Positions 8,358 through 15,642 of a stretch of DNA of 64,000 nt are shown piece by piece. The stretch is from CAG-877 sp045627525 (GTDB lineage: Bacteria > Bacillota_I > Bacilli_A > RF39 > UBA660): assembly GCA_045627525.1 (NCBI GenBank), contig JAZQNW010000013.1:1-64000 (forward strand), in the 5' to 3' direction. The position numbers and the translations under genes are program-made. The stretch's first letter is position 1. Each line of letters opens with the position of its first letter. The notes beneath the pieces were generated by a model. The model ran no database searches. It had not been told where the DNA came from and saw nothing but the letters and a program-made list of their open reading frames with translations.

Positions 8358-9754
8358 TTCTTATTCCTTTCTAGGATATCTCTTGCTGCTACCAATCCTG
8401 TTGCTGCAGCTGCTACTATATTACCTGCTTTACCAGCACCGTCGCCAATAAAATAAATGTTATCATTTTCTAATTTAAATTTATTATTTGTTGTTATTTC
8501 ATTAGAAAAGAATTTTATTTCTGGACCATATAGTAATGTTTCACCATTATTTATACCTGGCATTATTTTGTCTAATTTTTCTAGTCCTTCTAATATATTT
8601 ATCAGAATTCTGTGTGGTAATACTAACGCTAAGTCTCCTGCTACGCAATCCTTTAATGTTGGTTCAACAAATCCTTTTTCTATTCTATGCCATTCAGAGC
8701 GTCGACCATTTCTTAAGTCTTTTAACGTTTGAATGATTGGTTTACCATCCCCTAATACATTTGCAATTCTTGCAATTGATTCACCATACATTCTTGTATC
8801 TGTTACGGGTTGAGTTAAATTTACTTTTGAAATAAATGCAAAGTTACTGTTATTAGACTTTTTATCTTTTAGTGAATATCCATTTACGCAACAATAACCT
8901 TCATATGTTTCTTTTGATACATATCCACCTGGATTTGAACAAAAGGTTCTTATTTCATCTCCATAAGTATCAGTTTTTATAAAAATCGTTGGTTCATATA
9001 GAATTTTACTTATATCTTCCATAATTTCTTTTCTAAATTCAACTCTGACTCCTATTTCAATGCTTTGAGACATATATGGAATATTATATTTATCAGCCAA
9101 TTCTCCTACCCATTTAGCTCCTGTTCTACCTGGGGCTATAATAACATCTTTTGCAGTATATATTGCTTCTTTATTTTTTTCTTTACAAATTATTTTATGT
9201 TCATTTTCATTAATTGTTTTTATATCTAAAACATCACATAGTTCTTTTACTTCTACTCCATTATTTTTTAAATAATTTGTAAGCTCTGTTATACATTTTG
9301 GTAAATGATCTGACCCTATATGTTTATTTTTGATTAATAGTAATCTAGCTCCATTTTTTGCTATTTGCTTTTCTAAATTTTTTGCTTCTTCAATATTTGT
9401 TGGAAATATTTCAGCATCCATTCCAAATTCATTAAATATTTTTTCTGAGTCATCTATTAGTTGGTATGCTTCACTTTCAGACATATATTTAAATAAATCT
9501 GATTTTCCTAATTTGGGAATAAAGTTTAGTTTTCCATCGGAAAAAGTACCAGCGCCACCATATCCAGATAATATTTGACATGGCTTGCAATTCTTGCATG
9601 GTTGCTTATTTTCAGCAATTGGACAAGTTCTTTTATGAGCAAATTTTCCTTTATCAAGTAACATAATCTTTAATTTTTTATTTTTTTTGCATAATTCATA
9701 TGCTGAGAATAGACCTGCAGGTCCAGCTCCTATAATAATTACATCATATTTCAT
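8354..9754 (-). CDS. FAD-dependent oxidoreductase of the COG2509 type
   Basis: The 466-residue protein starts with the Rossmann FAD-binding motif IIIGAGPAGLFSAYEL and has a second dinucleotide-contact segment near the C-terminus (YFIGDGAGKAGNIVAAAATG). A cysteine-rich stretch, TCPIAENKQPCKNCKPCQ followed by SGYGGAGTFSDGKL, marks the uncharacterised FAD dehydrogenase family COG2509. No substrate is established for this family. The gene ends in TGA overlapping the ATG of the cyclophilin gene, which is direct evidence that TGA terminates translation here. It is divergent from the metallophosphoesterase gene. Confidence 0.9.
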   Translation of the reverse strand: MKYDVIIIGAGPAGLFSAYELCKKNKKLKIMLLDKGKFAHKRTCPIAENKQPCKNCKPCQILSGYGGAGTFSDGKLNFIPKLGKSDLFKYMSESEAYQLIDDSEKIFNEFGMDAEIFPTNIEEAKNLEKQIAKNGARLLLIKNKHIGSDHLPKCITELTNYLKNNGVEVKELCDVLDIKTINENEHKIICKEKNKEAIYTAKDVIIAPGRTGAKWVGELADKYNIPYMSQSIEIGVRVEFRKEIMEDISKILYEPTIFIKTDTYGDEIRTFCSNPGGYVSKETYEGYCCVNGYSLKDKKSNNSNFAFISKVNLTQPVTDTRMYGESIARIANVLGDGKPIIQTLKDLRNGRRSEWHRIEKGFVEPTLKDCVAGDLALVLPHRILINILEGLEKLDKIMPGINNGETLLYGPEIKFFSNEITTNNKFKLENDNIYFIGDGAGKAGNIVAAAATGLVAARDILERNKK

Positions 9755-9838
9755 TCTATCACCAATTGTATTTTATCATGTTTTTTATTTTTTTACTATT
9801 TAATTATAAATATATGATACAATATAATTGGTGATAAT

Positions 9839-10753
9839 ATGACTAGAGAAGAAAAAAACAAGGGAAAACAAAATGAAATAATTGTTGAGGAAAAAAGAGA
9901 CAAAAGAAAAAAAGGTGTTTTAATTTCTTTTGGTATTTTAGGACTTATTATTATTTTATTTTTGGTATTTTACTTTATTAATATTTATACAACTAGCATT
10001 GTAATTGTTCGTGAAAATAGAATTATAGAAAAAAATTTACCAGATGAGTTTAATGGTTTAAAAATAATTCAATTTTCTGATTTAGAATATGGTAGTACTA
10101 TACATGCTAATGAAGTTAAATCCTTAGTAAAACTGATCAATTCTAGAAATCCTGATTTAGTTGTATTTACTGGTGATTTGATTGATAGTTCATATAAAAT
10201 TGATTCTAAGGAATTAGAAAAGCTGAGTACTGAGTTTGGCAAAATTAATTCTACTCTAGGAAAATATGCTGTCATTGGTGATGAAGATAAAAATAATGTT
10301 ATTTCAGTATTTAATCAGAGTAATTTCACTATTTTAAATAATGATAGTGACTTGATTTATAAAAATTCTAATAATCCTATTTTATTGGTTGGTGTTTCTA
10401 GTTTATTGTCAAAGTCTAATAATTATGATAAAGCTTATAATTATTTTAATCAAGAAACGTATAATTCTAATATTTTTACTATTTCTTTAATTCATGAACC
10501 AGATATGACTGATGAAATATTAAATAAGTATAGAAGTAATTTGATTTTAGCTGGACATTCTCACAATGGTTATATTAGATTTCCAGGTGGCAAATCCTTT
10601 TCAAAAATAAAAGGAGCTAAAAAATATGATCAAGATTTTTATAAAGTTGGTGATTCTAACCTTTTCATTTCTAGTGGTATTGGTACAGATGGTAATGGAA
10701 TCCGAATATTTTGTCAGCCTAGTTTAAATTTCTTTAGAATATCAAATAAGTAA
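9839..10753 (+). CDS. Membrane-anchored metallophosphoesterase-like protein with altered metal motifs
   Basis: The 304-residue protein has a basic N-terminus, one membrane helix at about residues 28-50 and a calcineurin-like phosphoesterase domain facing outward or membrane-bound, as in the YkuE/YpbG group. The family motifs are present in order but two are degenerate. Motif I reads FSDLEYG instead of SDLHxG (metal-ligand His replaced by Glu), and motif III reads VIGDED instead of GNHD. Motif II GDLID, the LIHEPD histidine and the GHSHNG motif are intact. Activity may therefore be lost or metal use changed. Its 3' end overlaps the convergent dac gene by 40 nt. The start has a good GGTGAT ribosome-binding site. 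Confidence 0.85.
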   Translation: MTREEKNKGKQNEIIVEEKRDKRKKGVLISFGILGLIIILFLVFYFINIYTTSIVIVRENRIIEKNLPDEFNGLKIIQFSDLEYGSTIHANEVKSLVKLINSRNPDLVVFTGDLIDSSYKIDSKELEKLSTEFGKINSTLGKYAVIGDEDKNNVISVFNQSNFTILNNDSDLIYKNSNNPILLVGVSSLLSKSNNYDKAYNYFNQETYNSNIFTISLIHEPDMTDEILNKYRSNLILAGHSHNGYIRFPGGKSFSKIKGAKKYDQDFYKVGDSNLFISSGIGTDGNGIRIFCQPSLNFFRISNK

Positions 10754-11781
10754 TTTTTTATTTTTAGAAAGAGTTTTTCTTTCTTTTTTTTGGTTTCTTT
10801 TTCATAAATAGGAATTGATCCTATTTCTTTATTATCTAAATATATTTTTATTTTTCCAGATTTGTTGTTAGGAATATCTATCACTGTTTTTATTTTTGTA
10901 TATTCTTCTTCTGTTAATGGATATATAAATGAATCTTTTAAGTATAGTTTTCTTGTTGTGAAATTTGGATCTATGTGAAATTTGTTTTTATCAACAATTT
11001 TGTAGTTTTTATATTTATTATATACATTTTCATATATGTCTTTATGATTTTCATAGGGATTACTATCGTTTAATGTTACTACTGTTACATTAAATTTATT
11101 TTTTGTGGCAGTAGTTACTAGTGTTTTTCCTGCTGATGGCGTATATCCATTTTTTCCACCTGTACAATACTTATAATTTGTTAACAGTTTATTTCTATTA
11201 TACCAAAGATATGTTTTATTAGCTGTTTTGACAGTATATTTTTTGGTTGAAGAAATTTTTCGATAATTATCATTTTTATATGCATATTTAGATAGTAAAG
11301 CCATATCATAGGCAGTCGAGTAATTTTTTGTTTCTTCATCTAAGCCATGTGGATTTTGAAAGGTACTATTTTTCATACCTATTTTTTGTGCTGTATTATT
11401 CATAAGTTTTACAAATTTTTTTTCGCTACCAGATATGTTAATTGCCAAAGTAACTGCAGCATCATTTCCGCTTCTTAATAGAAGGCCATATAATAGATCT
11501 TCTATTTTCATTTCCTCTCCTACTTCTAAATATATACTCGTACCATACATTTTTAGAATCTCTTTTCCTGCTGTTCCTATTCTATTTATATCTGAATTTT
11601 CTAATACGGTAATGGAAGTTAAAATTTTTGTCGTTGATGCAATAAGTCTTTGGGTATTAATATTTTTTTGATATAAAATTCTTCCACTATCTAAATCCAT
11701 CGCAATACTTGACTTAGCAGTATCAGCAAATACATTAATTGGTAATAGCACCATAATTATAATAAATAAGTATTTTTTCAA
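10714..11781 (-). CDS. D-alanyl-D-alanine carboxypeptidase (DacA/DacF family, penicillin-binding protein)
   Basis: This peptidase S11 protein of about 355 residues trims the terminal D-Ala from peptidoglycan stem peptides. The nucleophile motif SxxK is STTK, SxN is SGN (LLRSGNDAAV), and the third motif, usually KTG or KSG, reads KNG (GGKNGYTPSAGK). A signal peptide (KKYLFIIIMVLLPINVFA) begins the protein. A C-terminal beta-rich PBP5-like domain and a basic amphipathic tail (KKKKEKLFLKIKNYLFDILK) suit membrane association. A longer frame begins with GTG at 11790 inside the ribosome-binding site. TTG at 11781, five bases after AGGTGA, is the better start. Confidence 0.92.
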   Translation of the reverse strand: MKKYLFIIIMVLLPINVFADTAKSSIAMDLDSGRILYQKNINTQRLIASTTKILTSITVLENSDINRIGTAGKEILKMYGTSIYLEVGEEMKIEDLLYGLLLRSGNDAAVTLAINISGSEKKFVKLMNNTAQKIGMKNSTFQNPHGLDEETKNYSTAYDMALLSKYAYKNDNYRKISSTKKYTVKTANKTYLWYNRNKLLTNYKYCTGGKNGYTPSAGKTLVTTATKNKFNVTVVTLNDSNPYENHKDIYENVYNKYKNYKIVDKNKFHIDPNFTTRKLYLKDSFIYPLTEEEYTKIKTVIDIPNNKSGKIKIYLDNKEIGSIPIYEKETKKKKEKLFLKIKNYLFDILKKFKLG

Positions 11782-11893
11782 GTATATCACCTAAAAAATT
11801 ATATGACTTTTATAGTTAAAAATGATTTTATTTTTATATTTTGTGGGTGATGATTATAATTTGCTAATAATAAATTAGAAGGAGAATTTTCTT

Positions 11894-12637
11894 ATGAATA
11901 ATACATTTTATACTTTAAAGGAAAAATTTTATAAAATAAAGGATAAAGGATGGATTAAATCTATAAATAAAGGTTTAGGTAGTATTGGCAATACTTTTGA
12001 ATATGAATTAGGTCTTAGAAGGAATGATTTTGAGATTCCTGATTTTTATGATGTAGAAATAAAAGTTAAACAAATTGGATCACAACCTTTTATTTCATTA
12101 TTTAGTGCAACCTTCGATGGAAAATATTTATTTGAAATAAAACGCTTAGTCAATTCACATGGATGGCCATCAAAAACTTTTCCAGATGTTAATGTTTTTT
12201 ATTCTAGTGTATCTGCTAGTAACTTTTCGTCTATTGGCAAATATAAAAAAATGAAATTATTTGTTAATTATGAGCTAAGACGTATTGAACTTAATATTTA
12301 TAATTTACGGGGGCAAATTATTGATAAAAACTATTTTTGATCTTTTGATATGTTAAAAGAAAAATTGTTTAGAAAACTTAAAAAATTAGCATTTGTTTTT
12401 GCAAACAAAAAAGTAGTAAATGGTGAAAATTATTTTTACTACTCTGAAATTCATTTTTTTAGATTGAAAAGTTTCGATACTTTTATAAAATTAATCGCTG
12501 ATGGTACTATTATTATATATTTTAATAATGGTGTTTATACTGGGCAATATCATACGGGTCAACCATGTGATCATGGTACTACATTTAAAATAGCCTATTA
12601 TGATTTAAATAAACTATTTTATGAAATTGATATTTAG
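11894..12637 (+). pseudogene. MvaI/BcnI-like restriction endonuclease, interrupted by an in-frame TGA
   Basis: Two adjacent frames (11894-12340, 148 aa; 12350-12637, 95 aa) are in the same phase, separated only by TGA at 12338-12340 and three sense codons. Together they give about 247 residues resembling the MvaI/BcnI restriction endonuclease family. GNTFEYELGLRRN leads to PDFYDVEIKVK, a PD-ExK-type catalytic core, then QPFISLFSA, and near the end CDHGTTFKI. The first part has a strong AGAAGGAG ribosome-binding site. No methyltransferase lies nearby, so this is either a decayed orphan R-M remnant or a MutH-like nickase. The TGA falls where a Trp (TGG) is plausible, suggesting a single G-to-A nonsense change. 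The second part could restart at ATG 12350. Confidence 0.75.
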
Positions 12638-12684
12638 ATTTTTTATAACAATCATATTTTATTTTTGACGTATTAATTTTCTTA

Positions 12685-12714
12685 TAAAAAAAGTATTGAA
12701 ATAAATCAATACTT
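12685..12714 (-). terminator. Terminator of the first tRNA operon
   Basis: A 9-bp inverted repeat, AAGTATTGA/TCAATACTT, is followed on the minus strand by T residues, just downstream of tRNA-Pro. Confidence 0.85.
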
Positions 12715-12725
12715 TTAATTTCAAA

Positions 12726-12802
12726 TGGTCGGGAAGACAGGATTTGAACCTGCAACCCCTTGGTCCCAAACCAAGTGCTCTACCAAGTTGAGCCACTTCC
12801 CG
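12726..12802 (-). tRNA. tRNA-Pro (anticodon TGG)
   Basis: The anticodon stem CTTGG/CCAAG encloses loop TTTGGGA, so the anticodon is TGG (codon CCA). Acceptor arms CGGGAAG and CTTCCCG pair, with discriminator A and encoded CCA. Last gene of the first tRNA operon. Confidence 0.96.
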
Positions 12803-12808
12803 ATATTA

Positions 12809-12885
12809 TGGTGCGCTCGAAGGGATTCGAACCCCTGACCTTTTGGTTCGTAGCCAAACACTCTATCCAACTGAGCTACGAGCGC
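12809..12885 (-). tRNA. tRNA-Arg (anticodon ACG)
   Basis: The anticodon stem TTTGG/CCAAA encloses loop CTACGAA, giving anticodon ACG (read as ICG after A34 editing, for CGN codons). The acceptor stem GCGCTCG pairs fully and CCA is encoded. An ACG tRNA implies a TadA adenosine deaminase elsewhere in the genome. Confidence 0.96.
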
Positions 12886-12925
12886 ATATGCATCAAATGT
12901 CAGGTACGCATATATATAAAAAAAA

Positions 12926-13001
12926 TGGTGGCTCCAGCGGGAATCGAACCAGCGACACAGGGATTTTCAGTCCCTTGCTCTACCGACTGAGCTATGAAGC
13001 C
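12926..13001 (-). tRNA. tRNA-Phe (anticodon GAA)
   Basis: The anticodon stem AGGGA/TCCCT encloses loop CTGAAAA, giving anticodon GAA. Acceptor arms GGCTTCA and TGGAGCC pair with one G-T wobble; discriminator A and CCA are encoded. Confidence 0.96.
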
Positions 13002-13006
13002 ATATA

Positions 13007-13083
13007 TGGCGGTTCCAACGGGGCTCGAACCCGCGATCTTCTGCGTGACAGGCAGACGTGTTAACCAGCTGCACCATGGAACC
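13007..13083 (-). tRNA. tRNA-Asp (anticodon GTC)
   Basis: The anticodon stem TCTGC/GCAGA encloses loop CTGTCAC, giving anticodon GTC. The discriminator is G, as expected for tRNA-Asp, and CCA is encoded. Confidence 0.96.
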
Positions 13084-13100
13084 ATGCCTAAATTAATAAT

Positions 13101-13177
<77 letters not shown>

Positions 13178-13182
13178 ATATA

Positions 13183-13275
13183 TGGCGGAGGAAAAGGGAT
13201 TCGAACCCCTGCGCCGCTTGCACGACCTCCCGGTTTTCAAGACCGGTCCCTTCAACCAGACTTGGGTATTCCTCC
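13183..13275 (-). tRNA. tRNA-Ser (anticodon TGA)
   Basis: The gene is 93 nt with a long variable arm. The anticodon stem CCGGT/ACCGG encloses CTTGAAA, giving anticodon TGA. The acceptor is GGAGGAA, the discriminator is G and CCA is encoded. It is the first gene of the operon. Confidence 0.96.
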
Positions 13276-13302
13276 ATCTCGCCCTTTTCAAGCGACAAAT
13301 TG

Positions 13303-13332
13303 ATTATATCACAATAATTTTATGCATGTCAA
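13303..13332 (-). promoter_or_regulatory. Promoter of the first tRNA operon (Ser-fMet-Asp-Phe-Arg-Pro)
   Basis: On the minus strand, a consensus TTGACA (13327-13332) and consensus TATAAT (13303-13308) are separated by 18 nt, about 28 nt upstream of tRNA-Ser. This is a strong vegetative promoter. Confidence 0.88.
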
Positions 13333-13382
13333 TAAAATTTATGACTTTTTCTTGATTTTTCAATATATTTGCTTTTTTATAT

Positions 13383-13410
13383 AAAAAACTCACAACAATC
13401 AGTTGTGAGT
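13383..13410 (-). terminator. Terminator of the second tRNA operon
   Basis: A perfect 9-bp inverted repeat, ACTCACAAC/GTTGTGAGT, is followed on the minus strand by a T run, directly downstream of tRNA-Leu. Confidence 0.88.
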
Positions 13411-13419
13411 AATTTCATA

Positions 13420-13508
13420 TGGTGCCTAAGGCCGGACTTGAACCGGCACGAGGGTTGAGTCTCGCAGGATTTTAAGTCCTGTGCGTCTACCAATTCCGCC
13501 ACTCAGGC
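13420..13508 (-). tRNA. tRNA-Leu (anticodon TAA)
   Basis: The gene is 89 nt with a long variable arm. The anticodon stem CAGGA/TCCTG encloses CTTAAAA, giving anticodon TAA (codons TTA/TTG). Acceptor GCCTGAG pairs with CTTAGGC, the discriminator is A and CCA is encoded. Confidence 0.96.
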
Positions 13509-13510
13509 AA

Positions 13511-13586
13511 TGGTGACCTGTATGAGATTCGAACTCATGACCCTTTGATTAAAAGTCAAATGCTCTACCGACTGAGCTAACAGATC
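13511..13586 (-). tRNA. tRNA-Lys (anticodon TTT)
   Basis: The anticodon stem TTTGA/TCAAA encloses CTTTTAA, giving anticodon TTT. The acceptor is GATCTGT, the discriminator is A and CCA is encoded. Confidence 0.96.
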
Positions 13587-13597
13587 ATATATAAAAA

Positions 13598-13672
13598 TGG
13601 CTGCCTCGGTTAGATTCGAACTAACGCATGTCAGAGTCAAAGTCTGATGCCTTACCACTTGGCTACGAGGCA
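13598..13672 (-). tRNA. tRNA-Gln (anticodon TTG)
   Basis: The anticodon stem TCAGA/TCTGA encloses CTTTGAC, giving anticodon TTG. Acceptor TGCCTCG starts with the weak T-A pair typical of tRNA-Gln, the discriminator is G and CCA is encoded. Confidence 0.96.
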
Positions 13673-13678
13673 AACTAG

Positions 13679-13763
13679 TGGTGGAGAGAGATGGATTCGA
13701 ACCATCGAACTCAATGAGAACAGATTTACAGTCTGTCGCGTTTAGCCTCTTCGCTACCTCTCC
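13679..13763 (-). tRNA. tRNA-Tyr (anticodon GTA)
   Basis: The gene is 85 nt with a long variable arm. The anticodon stem ACAGA/TCTGT encloses CTGTAAA, giving anticodon GTA. The discriminator is A and CCA is encoded. Confidence 0.96.
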
Positions 13764-13771
13764 AAAAAAAA

Positions 13772-13847
<76 letters not shown>

Positions 13848-13861
13848 ACTTAAATAAAATA

Positions 13862-13938
13862 TGGTGGGCGATATAGGACTCGAACCTATGACCCCCTGCT
13901 TGTAAGGCAGGTGCTCTAACCAACTGAGCTAATCGCCC
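13862..13938 (-). tRNA. tRNA-Val (anticodon TAC)
   Basis: The anticodon stem CCTGC/GCAGG encloses CTTACAA, giving anticodon TAC. The acceptor is GGGCGAT, the discriminator is A and CCA is encoded. The A73 matches the UGGU antiterminator bulge of the valS T-box. It is the first gene of the second operon. Confidence 0.96.
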
Positions 13939-13961
13939 GATTGTACCGGTTGACAGTTATA

Positions 13962-13990
13962 AATATACCAATTTATACTTATTTTGTCAA
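13962..13990 (-). promoter_or_regulatory. Promoter of the second tRNA operon (Val-Thr-Tyr-Gln-Lys-Leu)
   Basis: On the minus strand, TTGACA (13985-13990) and TATATT (13962-13967) are spaced by 17 nt, upstream of tRNA-Val. Confidence 0.85.
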
Positions 13991-14007
13991 CCTAAATGTT
14001 AATTTTT

Positions 14008-14382
14008 TTAAATTTTTTTTACTTTTTCTTCAATTAATTCCTGTTTTTTTTGATTTATCCAATAATCAAGTTTCTCTGACAATGTTTTAAAACCGTTTTT
14101 TGTTTCTTTTATCTTATTATTATTTTTTCTTGTTATTCTATAATCATCTAAATTTTTTATACTTAATTTCACATGATGTTCTAATTCATCTTCATCAATT
14201 ACTTTTGCTTTTATAGTTTCTCCAATTTTTACATAATCATTAATATTTCTAACAAAATTACTTGATATTTCTGATATATGTATTAATCCACTATAGTAAT
14301 CATCAAGACTGACAAAAATACCATATTTTTCTATTCCAGTTACACTGCAAGTAACTTCTTCACCTATTTTAAATTTTTTCAT
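14008..14382 (-). CDS. S1 RNA-binding domain protein (YugI/CvfD-like)
   Basis: The 124-residue protein is essentially one S1 domain (IGEEVTCSVTGIEKYGIFVSL, then GLIHISEIS and VKIGETIKAKVID), plus a charged C-terminal tail of about 40 residues. Single S1-domain proteins of this size in Bacilli (YugI, CvfD) associate with ribosomes or act as post-transcriptional regulators. The sequence supports RNA binding but not a specific target. It lies just upstream of, and on the same strand as, the second tRNA operon, which has its own promoter. Confidence 0.9.
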   Translation of the reverse strand: MKKFKIGEEVTCSVTGIEKYGIFVSLDDYYSGLIHISEISSNFVRNINDYVKIGETIKAKVIDEDELEHHVKLSIKNLDDYRITRKNNNKIKETKNGFKTLSEKLDYWINQKKQELIEEKVKKI

Positions 14383-14487
14383 TTGATAATCCCTCTAGTG
14401 CTTATTATATCATCTTTATTATTTAATAACAAGAAAGTTTATTTACTATGCATGTTAACTGTTGTATAATTATTTGTGGTGATTAAT

Positions 14488-14727
14488 ATGCAAAACAACG
14501 AAATTGAACTAAGAATTATATCTATCATTGATAAAATCAGACCTTTTCTTATTAGCGATGGTGGAAATCTTGAATTTGTTAAATATGAAAATAACATTGT
14601 ATATGTAAGATTATTAGGCGCTTGTGAAGACTGTCCTATGATGGATGTAACTTTAAAAGAAGGCGTTGAAGAAATAATCATGAACGAAATCCCTGAAGTA
14701 AAAAAAGTTGTAAATGTTGATAGTTAA
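14488..14727 (+). CDS. NifU-like iron-sulfur scaffold domain protein
   Basis: The 79-residue protein is a stand-alone NifU C-terminal domain. IDKIRPFLISDGGNLEF, VYVRLLGACEDCPMMDVTL and the conserved CxxC pair (CEDC) bind an Fe-S cluster for transfer to apoproteins. It probably serves general Fe-S assembly, which fits the many Fe-S proteins in this window. A longer frame begins with GTG at 14476, but GGTGAT at 14478-14483 is the ribosome-binding site for ATG 14488. It stands alone on the plus strand. Confidence 0.93.
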   Translation: MQNNEIELRIISIIDKIRPFLISDGGNLEFVKYENNIVYVRLLGACEDCPMMDVTLKEGVEEIIMNEIPEVKKVVNVDS

Positions 14728-14732
14728 AAATA

Positions 14733-15584
14733 TTATAACCAATCAATTTTTGGTATTACTGAGTATTTGCTAATTATTTCATATATATTATTTATATATA
14801 GTTCATATTCTTTTTGCCTTTTTATTATTGAATTTAGTTTTTCTGCTTCTGCTAGGCTATTTACTATTTGATCATATTTATCAAAATATTCTGTTGGATA
14901 TAATATTCTTGCATATAATAAATTGTAATTAATTATATTATGATTTATTTTTTTTGCAAAAAAATCATTTAAATTTATTTTTTTATACTCATTAGACCAA
15001 AAAATATATTTTAAATATTCACCTATATCTCGTTCTTGATAATCTATAACGCAATTTAATGGATTAAAATATTCATCAGCATTAATTCTTTTATGGCATA
15101 TCATTTTTACATTATTAATTTTTTTTATATTATATGAAATATAGCTTATAGCATTTTCAGCTATTCCAATATAGTAATCTATACTTTCATCAATTATCTT
15201 ATATTTTCCTCTAATATGATTCATCTGATATTCATAATAATCATTTTTATTTCTCCATAATTCATACCAATTACTTCTATCTAACAAGTAATCTGTATTT
15301 TTTACTATTATTGGCGGAATATTTGATATTTTTTTTGTTTCTTTTTCCATTAATATATAGTTTTTATTATTGTATGGAGTTACTATATCACCCATTCTAT
15401 TTTTTATAATTTTATAGTAATTTTTTTTATTGCTTAATAAATTATAAATTTCATAAATTTCATTTATATTATATATTTCTGAAAAAATATAAATTTTATT
15501 TTTACTTCTAACATAGTTAATACCATTTATTTTTGATAAAATTACATCATTCAAATCATAATAATACATAATTGTATTTTTCAT
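14733..15584 (-). CDS. YutH-like spore coat protein (CotS kinase-fold family)
   Basis: This protein of about 283 residues is very rich in Asn, Ile, Lys and Tyr. It matches the spore-coat YutH/CotS group by its layout: an N-terminal part that reads like a degenerate aminoglycoside-phosphotransferase fold, then NYNLLYARILYPTEYFDKYD near residue 230, which recalls the LLFPxHYF segment of YutH, and a C-terminus ending PKIDWL. Catalytic kinase motifs are not visible. The role inferred from the family is structural in the spore coat. The ATG at 15584 follows GAGTGAT; a GTG frame nine bases earlier is less likely. Confidence 0.6.
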   Translation of the reverse strand: MKNTIMYYYDLNDVILSKINGINYVRSKNKIYIFSEIYNINEIYEIYNLLSNKKNYYKIIKNRMGDIVTPYNNKNYILMEKETKKISNIPPIIVKNTDYLLDRSNWYELWRNKNDYYEYQMNHIRGKYKIIDESIDYYIGIAENAISYISYNIKKINNVKMICHKRINADEYFNPLNCVIDYQERDIGEYLKYIFWSNEYKKINLNDFFAKKINHNIINYNLLYARILYPTEYFDKYDQIVNSLAEAEKLNSIIKRQKEYELYINNIYEIISKYSVIPKIDWL

Positions 15585-15609
15585 ATATATCACTCAGTAA
15601 ATTTTATTC

Positions 15610-15636
15610 AAAAAAAAACAGAAAATTACTTTCTGT
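15610..15636 (-). terminator. Terminator after the coiled-coil protein gene
   Basis: Arms ACAGAAA/TTTCTGT with a 5-nt loop are followed on the minus strand by a run of T residues. Confidence 0.75.
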
Positions 15637-15642
15637 TTTTAT

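Noticed and set aside
11894..12637. Genome-wide TGA=Trp recoding as an explanation of the interrupted endonuclease
   Set aside because: mreC and the FAD gene end in TGA within ATGA overlaps with the next gene, and TGG is used for Trp throughout, for example in valS. TGA is a stop here.
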